A stretch of DNA of 64,000 bases from Ailurus styani (GCA_002007465.1 LNAC01000278.1:62001-126000), one strand, 5' to 3'. Numbered from the stretch's first letter, positions 11,506 through 23,170 are shown. The notes: a model not told the origin generated them from the sequence alone. Translations and numbers: made by a program.

Positions 11506-12237
11506 AATATAAAGTTTGATTTTCTATTGTCTATGATTGCTTTTGCATTATAGCAGCAGAATTAAATAGTTGTGACGAAGACTATATGGCCACAAAGTCT
11601 AAAATATTTACTATTTAGACTTTAGAGAAAGTTTGTCAACCTCTGACACAGATACAATTCTCAATGAAATATTAGCAAGCAAAATCCAGAGATATAAAAA
11701 GAAGGTTACATAATTATCAAATGACTCTTATGCCAGTAAGTCTGGGTTGGCTTAATATTAAAAAAAACAAAACGTAATTCACAGAAAAAGAGAAATAAAG
11801 GGGGGAACCACAATTGTATCAAAAGATGCAGAAAAAGCTTTTAACAAAATGCAAAACCCACATGATAAAGACTCAACAAATTAAGGGATATAAGAAATAT
11901 CCTCATCCTGATAAAGGAAATCTAAGGAGAAAAAAAAAGGAGCCTCACTCTCTACCTTATGTATCTTAAAATTAATTTTGTCAGGGTGGATGAAAGACCT
12001 AAATGCAAAAGCTAAAACTATAAAGATTCTAGAAGAAACAAGAGAGTAATTTTATGACCATGGAGTAGGTAGAGATTCCTTAGGACCCAAAATGGCACTA
12101 AGTATAAAAGAAAAAGTTAATAAACTGGACTTGATCAAAATTTGAAATTTATCTCAAAGTTGCCATTAAGAAAATTAAAAGAGTACATTACAGAGTGACA
12201 GTTATTCATAAAGAACCTACTATAAATAAAAAGTAGA

Positions 12238-13745
12238 GTTCCAGAGTTAAGATAGTGGCATATCTTAGCTAGGAGGGCCCTAGCCTGCCTTGGCCCTCAG
12301 ATACAGCTACATAAGTATCAAATTATTCTCAACACTCAGGAAGTCAACCTGAGGACTAACAGAACAAACTGCATAACTAGAGGGGGAGAAGAGGCCACTT
12401 GAAGCAAGGTAGGAAGTGTTTGGGGGAGAAACCAGCTCTGGGTGCTGCAGAGGGGAGGGAGCCCTGGTCACGGAGAAAGGCAACAGGGGGAGCGCACAGG
12501 GGAATGCTCAAGGAGAACACTTACCCAAAGCCGTTGGCTGGGAAAATAAGAGGGGCTGAATTTTGGGAATTTTGCCACCAGCGAGGCTCAGGACTGGAGT
12601 TTGAGAGGTCCCCGGGCTTGGCTGGGCTAGAGACTGGAGGACATGGCCCCCCTCCTGGAGGGGAGGCTGGCAAACAACCCCAGGGCAGACTGCACAATCT
12701 GAGGGCCACCTAAGGAGCACGGGGAGAAACTGTATGTTTTGGAGAACATCTGTGAGAGGTGGCATTGCCCCTCCGGGGACCAAAAAAACAGCGGGCACCA
12801 TTTCCCTTCCCTGCCCCTTACCATAGGTCCAGACACACCTGCCGAGGGCAGCTAACGGGATGCTGGCTGTTTAGCCTGCTTGCCCCAAACTCCATGCCCC
12901 TGGACTCTGATGAGACAGCCCTTCTGGGTTAAACCTGCTGCAGTGCCAGCGTGAGGAAACCCTTTCCCAGAGGACGGAAGGTCCCCGAAGTTTGGGATTT
13001 TAAAAAGTCAGCAAGCCTGGGCGAGGCAGAGCCCAGAGTGCGCGGTGCTGCACCAGACAGGCAAGGGACCCAGAGACAGACAGCATGACATCAGTGATCT
13101 GAAAAATGACCATGAACACACGAGGGGAAATTATTCACTCCTCAGAAAGTGCTTCCCTGAGAGCAACAAGCATGGACTCTCCTCTGCAGAGCAGCCTGGC
13201 GCCATCTCCCTCCCCTGCCCCTCAGCAGAACCAACTTAGGGAAGCAGCAGAGCACCAACTCTGGCTGCCTAACCTGCTCACACCATGTCCCCCGCCCCCT
13301 GCACTCCTGCACTCCTGCACTCTGCTGGTGCTGCTTTTCATGCGTGAGGACCAACACGGTAGGCCCCTCCCCAAGAAGACCAGCACAAAACCCTGCACAC
13401 ATCATGGTCTACCAACCACAGAGTTCTCCAAAACTTCAGCTCTAGTGGAAACAGTATCAGGTCTCTTAACGAGGAAACCAGAGCACACCTAGTTACAACT
13501 TGCCACAGTCTGGTCAAGATCCAAACACTCCCCACTGCAGGCTGGAAGAAACTCTAGAGACCACTGACCTGAGGCATCGAGCAGCTAAAACACAGCAGCA
13601 GAGTGCACACAGCACACCCCAAAGATACTCCCTAGAGTGCCAGGCCCTGGACAGTATATGACCTCTTCTTCATAAAGCCATTACTCTCAGGAGCAGGAAA
13701 CCAAACAGGCTTTCCTAACACAGAGAAGACAGAAACCCACACAAA
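12238..13745 (+). promoter_or_regulatory. L1 5'UTR / internal promoter region
   Basis: GC-rich sequence unlike its AT-rich surroundings, in the position of the internal promoter of carnivore L1. It explains the GC-rich open frames on both strands between 12400 and 13540, which resemble no protein family. Whether it still promotes transcription cannot be judged from sequence. Confidence 0.7.
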
Positions 13746-13979
13746 ATGTCAAGACAGAAGAATTCATCCCAAAAGAAAGAAAAGGAAAGGTCACAGCCAG
13801 GGATCTAATCAAAACAGATACAAGTAATATTTAAAACAATGACCACAAGGATACTAGATGGGCTGCAGAAAAGCATGGAAGACCCTTATTACAGAGACTA
13901 AAAAAGATAAATAACCAGACCAAAATGAAAAATGCAGTAACTAAGATTCAAAACCAGCTGGACGTAATGACTACAAGGA

Positions 13980-14482
13980 CATAATGACCCTTGTCTGAGG
14001 AAAGCATCAGCATCCTAGAGACCACCTGGAAAGCTAGAACTTTGGGGGAATGCACTAACATGCCTCTAATCTTCCAGCCTGCTCCGACCTCCAGGTCCTG
14101 GGCCTGAGCCCCGGCCTCCAGCCCAGCCGTCCCTGCTGCACACCGGCTGCCCCCATAGCCCACGTCCTTCTATCCTGCCCATTTCTCCTGCCTGATGGGG
14201 TTTTGTGCAATTTGGAGTTTTTCCATAAACTGACCCTTGTGTTAGTAGAACCTTTAGGAGATTTTTGTTAGAAACCAAGGACCGTCCTTTACCTATGAAC
14301 AGGTTTTTCCCTTGATTCCAACTGAATGTTTTACATAACTTTCTAGTTTACTCAAATTTGTGGATGGCTTCTCCCCCTTTCCTTTTCTACATTCTTAGTC
14401 CTATGTTAATTAACTTCACATTCTCAGAAATGGTGAAATGTACATCAGTCCAATAAAATACAAAATAACAACAACAAAAGAT
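13980..14482 (+). pseudogene. Retrocopy of an unidentified mRNA 3' end
   Basis: A non-L1 segment sits inside L1 ORF1 and is flanked by a perfect 16-base target duplication, gtaatgactacaagga, at 13964-13979 and 14483-14498. It ends with aataaaatacaaaataacaac, that is, a poly(A) signal (14452-14457) followed by an impure A-rich tail. This is the structure of a 5'-truncated processed retrocopy made by L1 machinery. The body starts GC-rich and becomes AT-rich like a typical 3'UTR. I do not recognise the source gene and no coding frame is convincing. Confidence 0.75.
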
Positions 14483-14558
14483 GTAATGACTACAAGGATG
14501 GGAGAAAGACAGGAATGTGTTTCAGGAATGTACTTAGAAGATAGAATTATGGAAAATA

Positions 14559-14756
14559 GGGCGCCTGGGTGGCTCAGTGGGTTAAAGCCTCTGCCTTCGG
14601 CTCAGGTCATGATCTCAGGGTCCTGGGATTGAGGCCCGCATCGGGCTCTCTGCTCAGCAGGGAGCCTGCTTCCTTCTCTCTCTCTGCCTGCCTTTCAGCC
14701 TACTTGTGATCTGATCTCTCTGTGTCAAATAAATAAATAAAACCTTTAAAAAAAAA
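14559..14756 (+). mobile_element. Carnivore SINE, young, in L1 ORF1
   Basis: Consensus head and tail. Perfect duplication agaattatggaaaata at 14543-14558 and 14757-14772. Confidence 0.97.
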
Positions 14757-16349
14757 GAATTATGGAAAATAATGAAGCTAAAAAAAAGAACAAACAATTT
14801 ATTTAGATCACAAAAGTAGACCTAGGGAACTCAGTAACATTAGTAGTTTCCTAGGGAAACACAGTAACATTAGTATCATAGGAGTCCCAGAAGAAGAGCA
14901 AGAAAAGGGAGCAGAAAGGTTTATTTGAGGAAATTATAGCTGAAAAACTTCCATAATTTGGAGAAGGAAACAGACATCCAAATCCAGAAAGCACAGAAAA
15001 CTCCCATCAAAATCAACAATAGCAGGCCAACACCAAGATATATTGCAGCTAAATTTGCAAATAAAGAAAAAATCCTAAAAACAGCAATAAGAAGTCCCTA
15101 ACTTACAAAGGAAGACCAATATGGTTAGCATCAGATCTCTCCATGGAAACTTCTGGCAAGCCAGGGCAGGGGCATGATATATTTAATGTACTGAATGGAA
15201 AAAATCTGCAGCCAAGATTACCCTATTTAGCAAGACTATCATTCAGAATAGAAGGAGAGACAAAAAGTTTCCCAAACAAAAATTAAAGGAGTTCATGACC
15301 ACTAAACCAGGCCTGCAAGAAATATTAAAAGGGAATCTTTGAATGGAATGGGAAGACCAAAACTTACAAAGACAAGAAAGGAACAGGGAAAATCTCCAGA
15401 AACAATGACAGAACAAGTAATAAACTGGCACTAACTACATATCTATCAATAATTACTCCAACTGTAAATGGACTAAATACTCCAATCAAAAGACACAGGG
15501 TGTCAGAATGAATAAAAAAACAAGACCCATCTAGATGCTGCCTACAAGAGACTCATTTGAGACCCAAAGGCATTTGCAGATTGTAAGTGAAGGGAGGGAG
15601 AAACATTTACCATGTAAATGGACATCAAAAGAAAGCCAGGGTAGCCATACTTATATCAAACTTGATTTTAAACCAAAGAACATAACAAGAGATGAAGAAG
15701 AGCACTATATCACAACAATAGGGACTATTCAACAAGAAGATCTAATAGGGGGAGGAGTTAAGATGGTGGAGGAGTAGGGGACACCTCCATTTTCATCCCT
15801 CACCAGTGCTGAAAGCTCTTAGGAAACAAAATAGTGCCACATAATGCAATTCAGAGCCGCTACACTGAGCTCAGCCCCCTGGCAAGGGAGGCGCATTTCC
15901 ACAAGTGCAAAGGCACCTAAGAATCAGTGCACCAGGCCCCACCCCTAGAAGACCAGCAAGAACAGCTTGCTCAGACCAAGTTTCTGATAATAGAGGGCGG
16001 CAAAGCTTCAGTTCTTGGGGAAAACAGTATACAGCATTTGTGGGGGGTTTTTAAATTTTTATTTTTATATATACATTATACATATTTTTTATTTTTGGTT
16101 CCCTTTCCTTGTATTTTATTGTAATTTTGTGTATATATATAAGTTTTTCTTTCTTTCCTATTTTGGGATCTAGTTTCTTTTAACAAACAGACCAAAATAT
16201 TCACAGGATCTAGTTTACTGTTTTGTTCTGTTTTACTTGTTTGAATTGTTCTTATTCTGTTTTGTTTCTGTTTTCTTCTGGTTTGTTTTATTTGTATTTT
16301 TCCAGTTTTGTTATTATTTTTGTCCTTTTTCTCTCCTTGTTCTTTTCCA

Positions 16350-17320
16350 GAGATAATAACAAGACAGAGAAACTCACCCCAAAAGAAAGAACAGGAGGAA
16401 ATAGTCACTCCCAGGGATTTAATCAATATGGATATAAGATATTGGAAGTAGAATTCAAAACAACAAGTATAAAGATACTAGCTGGGCTTTAAAAAAAAAA
16501 ACAGAAGACACTAGAGAACCCTTTACTTTAGAAATAAAAGAACTAAAATCTAATCAGACTGAAATTAAAAATGCTATTACTGAGATGCAGTAAAAAAATG
16601 GAGGCTCTACCAGCTAAAATAAATGAGGCAGAAGAGTCAGTGATATAGAAGACAAAATGATGGAAAATAGGGAAGCTGAGAAAAAGAGAGAAAAACTACT
16701 ACTGGATGATGCAGGGAGACTTCTAGAAATCAGCAATACAATAAAGCAAAATAATATCTGAATAATAGGGGTTCCAGAGGATGACCAGAGGATGAAGAGA
16801 GAGAAAGGGGCAGAAGGTTTAGTTGAATAAATTATAGCTGAGAACTTTCCTAATCTGGGGATGGAAATAGGCGTTCAAGTGCAAGAGAACCCCCTGCCTC
16901 AAAATCAATAAAAATAAGTCAATATCTTGACATATAATAGTAAAGCTTGCAAATTTCAGAAATGAAGAGAAAATCCTGAAACCAGCTTGGGACAAGAGGC
17001 CCTTGACCTATATGGGGAGACACATAAGGCTGGCAGCAGACCTGTCCACAGACACCTGGCAGGCCAGAAAGGATTGGCATGATATATTCAACATGCTAAA
17101 TGGGGAAAATATGCAGCCAAGAATACTTTCTCTATTGAGGCTGTCATTCAGAATAGAAGGAGAGATAAAAACTTCCCAGGACAAACAAAAACCAAAGGAA
17201 TTTGTGAACACTAAACCAGCCCTGCAAGAAATATTAAAGGGGATCCCTTGAGAGAAAAGAGAGCCCAAAAGTAACACCAGACAGGAACAAAGACAATCTG
17301 CAGAAACAGCGACTTTACAG
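16350..17320 (+). pseudogene. L1 ORF1 remnant (element 2)
   Basis: caagacagagaaactcaccc (16359) matches the start of ORF1 in element 1, but the initiator ATG is mutated. Conserved C-terminal text tcattcagaatagaaggaga (17143) and aaaccagccctgcaagaaat (17213) is intact. A frame of 82 codons, 17003-17251, covers part of the C-terminal domain. Confidence 0.75.
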
Positions 17321-17328
17321 GTAATACA

Positions 17329-18262
17329 ATGGCACTAAATTCTTATCTTTCAATAGTTACTCTGAATGTAACTGGCCTAATGCTCCAACCAAAAGACACA
17401 GGGTATCAGGTTGGATAAAAAAATAAGACCCATTGATATGCTGTCTGCAAGAGATTCATTTTATTTTTATCATTTTATTTACTTACTTGCTCTAATAAAA
17501 ATATGGAAAGCTTCATGAATTTGCCTATCATCCTTGCACATGTGCCATGCTAATTTTCTCTGTATTGTTCCAATTTTAGTACATGCGCTGCCTAAGCAAG
17601 CACAAGAGATTCATTTTAGACCCAAAGACACCTCCAGATAGAAAGTGAGGGGGTGGAGAACAATTTAACATGCTAATGGACATCAAATGAAAACTAGAGT
17701 AGCAATAGTTATATCAGACAAAGTAGATTTTAAACCAAAGACTGTAATAAGAGATGAGGAAGGACCATATATTACAATAAAAGTGTCTATTCAACAAGAA
17801 GATCTAACAATTGTAAATATTTATGCCCCTAATTTGGAAGCACCTAAATATATAAAACATTTAACAAGAAACATAACGGAACTCATTGATAATACTACAA
17901 TAATAGTAGGGGACTTTAATACACCACTCAAAGCAATGGACAGGTCATCTAAGCAGAAGATCAACAAGGAAACAAGTGCTTTGAATGACATACAGGACCA
18001 TATGAACTTCACAGATATATTCAGAACATTCCATCCTAAAGCAACAGAATACACATTCTTCTTAGGTGCACGTGGAACATTCTCCAGCACAGATCACATA
18101 CTGTGTCACAAATCAGGTCTCAACCAGTACCAAAAGACTGAGATTATACCATGCATATTTTCAGGCCACAATGCTTTAAAACTTGAACTCAAATACAAGA
18201 GAAAATTTGGAAGGAGCACAAATACATGGAGATTAAAGAACATCCTACTAAAGAATGAATGA
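17329..18262 (+). pseudogene. L1 ORF2 endonuclease domain remnant
   Basis: ORF2 starts with ATG at 17329 (MALNSYLSIVTLNV...). The frame is broken by the U6 insertion, then resumes as an open stretch 17687-18262 of 191 codons. It holds the apurinic-endonuclease motifs NIYAPN and VGDFNTPL. The terminal catalytic motif, normally SDH, reads SGH at 18158-18166, so the aspartate next to the catalytic histidine is lost. The enzyme would nick target DNA for retrotransposition; this copy cannot. Confidence 0.85.
17497..17603 (-). pseudogene. RNU6: U6 snRNA pseudogene (retrocopy)
   Basis: On the minus strand, from 17603 down to 17497, the sequence follows U6 spliceosomal RNA along its whole 107 nt: GTGCTTGCTTAGGCAGC at the 5' end, then actaaaattggaac, tacagagaaaattagcatgg, gcaaggatga and tccatattttt. 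It differs at several positions, including the ACAGAG/AGC region neighbours and two altered G/C pairs. A short tail follows (17464-17496), and the unit is flanked by a perfect 16-base duplication, caagagattcatttta, at 17448-17463 and 17603-17618. It is therefore an L1-mobilised copy without a U6 promoter. Confidence 0.92.
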
Positions 18263-19504
18263 GTCAACTAGGAAATTAAAGAAGAATTTTTCAAAATACA
18301 TGGAAGCAAATGAAAATGAAAACACAACCATTAAGAACTTTTGGGATATAGCAAAGGCAGTCCTAAGAGGGAAGGATATAGGAATACAAACCTTTCAAAA
18401 AGAAAAGAAAAGAAAAGCCTCAAATACATAATCTAATATTACACTTAAGGGAGCTAGAAAAAGAATGGCAAACAAAGCCTAAATTCAGCAGGAGAAGAGA
18501 AATAAAGATTAGAGCAGATATCAATGATACAGAAATCAAAAGAAGAGATCAATGAAAGTAGGAGCTGGTTCTTTGAAAGAATTAACAAGATTGATAAACC
18601 CCTAGCCAGACTTATCAAAAAGAAAAGAGAAAGGACTCAAATAAATAAAATCATGAATAAAAGAGGAGAGACCACAACCAACACCAAAGAATACAAACAA
18701 TTATAAGAGAATATTATAAAACAATCATATGCCAACAATTTAGGCAATATGGAAGAAATGGATGCATTCCTAGAAACATATAAACTACCAAAACTGAAAT
18801 AGGAAGAAATAGAAAACCTGAACAGACACATAACTGAGAAAGAAATTGAAGCAGTAACCAAAAATCTTCCAAATACAAGAGTCTAGGGCTGAATGTCCTC
18901 CTAGGGGAATTCTACTGAACATTCAAAGATTTAAAACCTATTCTTCTGAAGCTATTTCAAACAACAGAAGTGGAAGGAAAACTTCCAAATTCTTTCTATG
19001 AGGCCAGCATTACCTTGATCCCAAAACCAAAGAGAGACCCTACCAGAAAGTAGAATTACGGACCAATATCCCTGATGAACATGTATGCAAAAATTCTAAG
19101 ATACTAGCCAATAGGATCCAACAGTACATTAAAAGGATTATTCACCACAACCAAGTGGGATTTATTCCTGGGCTGCAAGTGTGGTTCAACATCCTGAAAT
19201 AATCAATGTGATACACTACATTAATAAAAGAAAGGACAAGAACTATATGATCCCCTCAATAGATGCAGAAAAAGCAAAAATATAGCATAATTTCTTGATA
19301 AAAGCTCTGTAGTTTACAGATAGAAGGAACATACTTGAATATCATAAAAGCCATATAAAAAACCCACAACAAATATCATTCTCAATGGGGGGGGCAGACT
19401 GAGAGCTTTTCCCCTAAGGTCAGAAATACAACAGGGATGTCCCCTCTTGCCACAGTTTTTCAACATAGTACTAGAAATCATAGCCTCAGCAATCAGACAA
19501 CGAA
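18263..19504 (+). pseudogene. L1 ORF2, linker and reverse transcriptase start
   Basis: Text between the endonuclease and the RT palm: ttcgaccaga-type phrases, gacaagaactatatgatc, caacatagtactagaaatcat (19460). Frames are short because of stops and shifts. The segment ends abruptly at 19504 within the RT domain, where an L1 3' fragment was inserted; RT sequence resumes at 20706. Confidence 0.75.
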
Positions 19505-20705
19505 ATGGGAGAAGATATTTGCAAATGACATATCAGATAAAGGGCTCTATAAAGAGGGGCACCTGGGTGGCTCAGTGGGTTAAACCTCTGCCTTCAGCTC
19601 AGGTCATGATCTCAGGGTCCTGGGATCGAGCCCCACATCGGGCTCGCTGCTCGGCAGGGAGCCTGTTTCCTCCACTCTCTCTGCCTGCTTCTCTGCCTAC
19701 TTGTGATCTCTCTCTCTCTGTCAAATAAATAAAATAAAATCTTAAAAAAAACTTTATTAATAAAAAAATCTATAAAGAACTTATCAAACTCAACACCCAA
19801 AGAATAACCCAATCAAGAAATGGGCAGACGATATGAACAGACATTTCAACAAAGAAGACATCCAAATGGCCAACAGACACATGAAAAAGTGTTCGACATC
19901 ACTCAGCATCAGGGAAATACAAATCAAAACCACAATGAGATGCTACCTCACACTAGTCAGAATGGCTAAAATTAGCAAGTCAGGAAATGACAGATGTTGG
20001 CAAGGATGCGGAGAAAGGGGAAGTCTCCTACACTGTTGGTGGGAATGCAAGCTGGTGCAGCCACTCTGGAAAACAGGATGGAGGCTTCTCAAAAAGTTGA
20101 AAATAGAGCTACCCTACAACCCAGCAATCGCACTACTGGGTATTTACCCTAAAGATACAATCGTAGTGATCCGAAGGGGCACGTGCACCAGAATGTTTAT
20201 AGCAGCAATGTCCACAATAGCCAAACTATGGAAAGAACCTAGATGTCCATCAACAGATGAATGGATAAAGAAGATGTGGTATATATATATATACAATGGA
20301 ATACTATGTAGCCATCAAAAAACAAAATCTTGCCATTTGCAACGATGTGGATGGAACTAGAGGGTATTATGCAAAGAGACATAAGTCAATCAAAGAAAGA
20401 CAATTATCATATAATCTCTCTGATATGAGGAATCTGAGGGGCAGGGAAGGGGGTTATGGGGGGTAGAGAGGGAGAAAATGAAACAAGATGGGATTGGGAA
20501 GGAGACAAACCATAAGAGACTCTTAATCTCACGAAACAAACTGAGGGTTACTGGCGGGGGGGAGTGGGAGGGTAGGGATAGGGTGGCTGGGTTATGGACA
20601 TTAGGGAGGGTTTGTGCTATGGTGAGTGCTGTGAAATATGTAAGCCTGATGATTCACAGACCTGTACCTCTGGGGCAAATAATACATTATATGTTAATAA
20701 AATAA
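19505..20705 (+). mobile_element. L1 3' fragment inserted in L1 ORF2
   Basis: At 19505 the text jumps from RT coding sequence (cagcaatcagacaacgaaa) to the far 3' part of another L1 (tgggagaagatatttgcaaa). It runs through the ORF2 C-terminus (open frame 19833-20360, 175 codons, with the cysteine-rich [18 protein letters not shown] region) and the 3'UTR to gttaataaaataaaa at 20705. Then RT sequence resumes. This piece is less decayed than its host. Confidence 0.88.
19556..19768 (+). mobile_element. Carnivore SINE, young
   Basis: Near-consensus copy with tail aaataaataaaataaaatctt and extra tttattaataaaaaaa. Target duplication tctataaaga at 19546-19555 and 19769-19778. It lies within the inserted L1 3' fragment, giving three nesting levels. 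Confidence 0.95.
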
Positions 20706-22580
20706 AAGGCAGCTGAATCAGCAAAAAGTCATCAAACTCTCACTCTTTGCAGATGACATGATACTCTATGTAGAAAACCCCAAAGACTTTACCCAAAAAT
20801 TGCTAGAACTCATACAGGAATTCAGCAAAGTGGCAGGATATAAAATCAAAGCACTATAGAAATGCAATGTATAGTTGCATTTATATACACTAACGATGAG
20901 GCAGAAGAAAGAGAAATCAAGGAATTGATCCCATTTACAATTGCACAAAAACCATAAGATACCTAGGAATAAACCTAACCAAAGAGGTAAAGGATCTGTA
21001 CTCTGAAAACTATAAAATACTTATGAAAGAAATTGAGGAAGACACAAAGAAATGGAAACACATTCCATGTTCATGGATTAAAAAACAAATATTGCTAAAA
21101 TGTCCATACTACCCAAAGCAATCTATACATTTAATAAAATTCCTATCAAAACAACAGCATTTTTCACAGAACTAGAACAAATGATCCTACAATTTGTATG
21201 GAACCACAAAAGGCCTTGAAAAGCCAATGCAACATTGAAAAAGAAAAACAAAGCAGGAGGTATCACTATTTCAGATTTCAAGTTATACTACAAAACTGTA
21301 GTAACCAAAACAGTATGGTACTGGCACAAAAATAGACACATAGATCAATGAAACGGAACAGAGAGCACAGAAATAAACTCAGAAAATTATATGGTCAATT
21401 ATTCTCTGACAAAAGAGGATAGTATATGCAATGGGAAAAACAAAAAAAGGTTTTGGGAAAACTGGACAGCTACATGCACAAGAATGAATCCAGGCCCCTT
21501 TTAACATTATACACAAAAATAAACTCAAAATGGAGTAAAGGCCTAAATATGATACCTGAAACCATAAAAATCCTAGAGCAGAGCACAGTCAATAATTTCT
21601 CCGACATCAGCTGTATCAACATTTTTCTAGATATGTCTCCTAAGGCAAGGGAAATAAAAGAAAAAATAAACTATTGGGACAACATCAAAATAAAAAGCTT
21701 CTTCACAGCAAAGGAAACAACAGAACTAAAAGAGAGCCTATAGAATGGTAGAAGATATTTGCAAATGACACATCTGATAAAGGGTTAGTATCCAAAATAT
21801 ATAAAGAACTTATCAAACTCAATATCAAGCAACCAAATAGTTTAAAAATGGGCAGAAGTGAACAGATATTTCTCCAAAGACATACAGATGGCTAAAAGAC
21901 ACATGAAAAGATAGATGCTCATCAGCAGGGAAATGCAAATCAAAACTGCAATTAGGTATCACCTCGCACCTGTCAGAATGGCTAAAATCAACATAAGAAA
22001 CAACAGCTGTTGGCAAGGATGTGGCAAAAAGGGGCACCTGGGTGGCTCAGTGGGTTAAAGCCTTTGCCTTCGGCTCAGGTCATGATCTCAGGGTCCTGGG
22101 ATTGAGCCCCACATCGGGCTCTCTGCTCAGTGGGGAGCCTGCTTCCCCCTCTCTCTCTGCCTGCCTCTCTGCTTACTTGTAATCTCTCTCCCCTGTCAAA
22201 TAAATAAATAAAATCTTAAAAAAAAAAGGATGTGGCAAAAAAGGCATACTTTTGCACTGTTGGTGGGAATGCAAACTGGTATAGTCACTGTGGAAACAGT
22301 ATGGAGATCCCTCAAAAACGTAAAAATAGAACTATCCCTATGACCCAGCAATGGCACTACTGGCTATTTACCTAAAGAAGACAAAAACACTAATCCAAAG
22401 GGATACATGTATCCCTATGTTTATAGCAGCATTATTTACAATAGCCAAGATATGGAAGCAGCCCAGGTGTCCACTGTTAGATGAATGGATAAAGAAGATG
22501 TGGTATATATATACAATGGCATACTATTCAGCCATAAAAAGAATGAGATCTTGCTGTTTGCAACAATGTGGATGGAGCTA
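20706..22580 (+). pseudogene. L1 ORF2, reverse transcriptase and C-terminal remnant (element 2)
   Basis: tttgcagatgacatgatact (20747) encodes the FADDM catalytic motif of the RT palm. Further ORF2 text follows: thumb region, then tgttggtgggaatgcaaact (22257) at the C-terminal Cys-rich region. Stops divide it into frames of at most about 105 codons (21426-21743). A SINE splits the C-terminal part at 22031. Confidence 0.8.
22031..22225 (+). mobile_element. Carnivore SINE, young
   Basis: Consensus head gggcacctgggtggctcag and tail. Target duplication aaggatgtggcaaaaa at 22015-22030 recurs from about 22226. Confidence 0.96.
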
Positions 22581-22892
22581 GGAGTATAAATGCTGTGAAA
22601 TAAGTCAGAGAAAGACAAATACCATATGATTTCACTCATATGTGGATTTGAAGAAACAAATGAACAAAGGGAAAAAAAGAGACAAACCAAAAAACTGACT
22701 CTGAATTGTAGAAAACAAATTGATGGCTACCAGAGGAAAGGGGCAGGGGGTTGGGTAAAACAGGTGAAAAGGATTAAGAGTACACTTATGTTGAGGAGCA
22801 CTGAGTGATGTATAGAATAGTTGAATCACTATATTGTACACCTGAAACTAATATAACGGGCTGTGTGTTATCTCTACTGGAATTAAAATAAA

Positions 22893-22965
22893 CCAAAAAC
22901 TCAAAATGGATTAAAGACTTGAATGTAAGATCTGAAATCATAGAGCTCCCAGGAGAAAAAAGAGG
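22893..22965 (+). mobile_element. Short L1 ORF2 fragment after element 2
   Basis: ctcaaaatggattaaagact followed by gaatgtaagatctgaaatca matches ORF2 text seen at 21525-21580 inside element 2. It lies past the end of element 2, so it belongs to another L1. It could be the surviving right side of element 1. Confidence 0.65.
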
Positions 22966-23170
22966 CAAACAAACAAACAAAAATAGGCTTTAAAAAGTAA
23001 ATTCCTTATGCAAGAAAAGTAAGAGGGAGGGCTTTTGGTAAAAGAAGGTATGAGGAATGAGATGTATTTTTTTGAGGAAACAAAGCCAGTAATTTTGTCC
23101 TAAAGTCAGGCTGAGGCTGTTTACTTAAAGAGGAGAGACTTAGGACAAACTATTAAAAAAAAAAAAGTTG

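Larger units (their letters stand above)
10490..12237 (+). mobile_element. Worn LINE-1, ORF2 remnant, + strand
   Basis: Phrases typical of L1 ORF2 occur in order: gagatacagctaaagcagta (10548), aatcagtgatacagaaaatag (10721, split), gcagaaaaagcttttaac (11829), gtggatgaaagacctaaatg (11986) and tctagaagaaacaagagag (12028). Many stops and gaps; no long frame. Two SINEs (10775-10960 and 11317-11505) interrupt it. Confidence 0.75.
13746..15420 (+). pseudogene. L1 ORF1 remnant (RNA-binding chaperone), interrupted
   Basis: ORF1 encodes the L1 nucleic-acid-binding chaperone that coats L1 RNA. The start MSRQKNSSQKK is visible at 13746, followed by a stop in the codon beginning at 13805. Later conserved text is present out of frame, such as tcattcagaatagaaggaga (15239) near the C-terminus. 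A 500-base retrocopy (13980-14482) and a SINE (14559-14756) split it, so it cannot be translated. Confidence 0.75.
12238..15745 (+). mobile_element. LINE-1 number 1: 5'UTR, ORF1 and start of ORF2
   Basis: The element starts near agagttaagatagtggca, a decayed form of the usual L1 start. A GC-rich 5'UTR runs to about 13745. ORF1 begins with ATG at 13746 and hits an in-frame stop after about 20 codons. ORF1 text continues to about 15420 around two insertions, then the endonuclease part of ORF2 (for example aatggactaaatactccaat at 15467) runs until 15745. There the element breaks off at the 5' end of a second L1. It is a dead copy, old enough to have collected several insertions. Confidence 0.88.
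15746..22890 (+). mobile_element. LINE-1 number 2, near full length, heavily interrupted
   Basis: The 5' end gggaggagttaagatggtgg (15748) is the classic L1 start. 5'UTR to about 16350, ORF1 about 16350-17320, ORF2 from ATG 17329 to about 22580, 3'UTR to aattaaaataa at about 22890. The A tail is poor. Insertions inside: a U6 pseudogene (17464-17603), an L1 3' fragment (19505-20705) that itself carries a SINE, and a SINE at 22031. ORF1 lacks its ATG, which reads ataataac. Stops and frameshifts are widespread, so the element is inactive. Confidence 0.88.

Noticed and set aside
12399..13540. Overlapping GC-rich frames on both strands, CpG-island-like
   Set aside because: The region is the 5'UTR of an L1, directly upstream of L1 ORF1.
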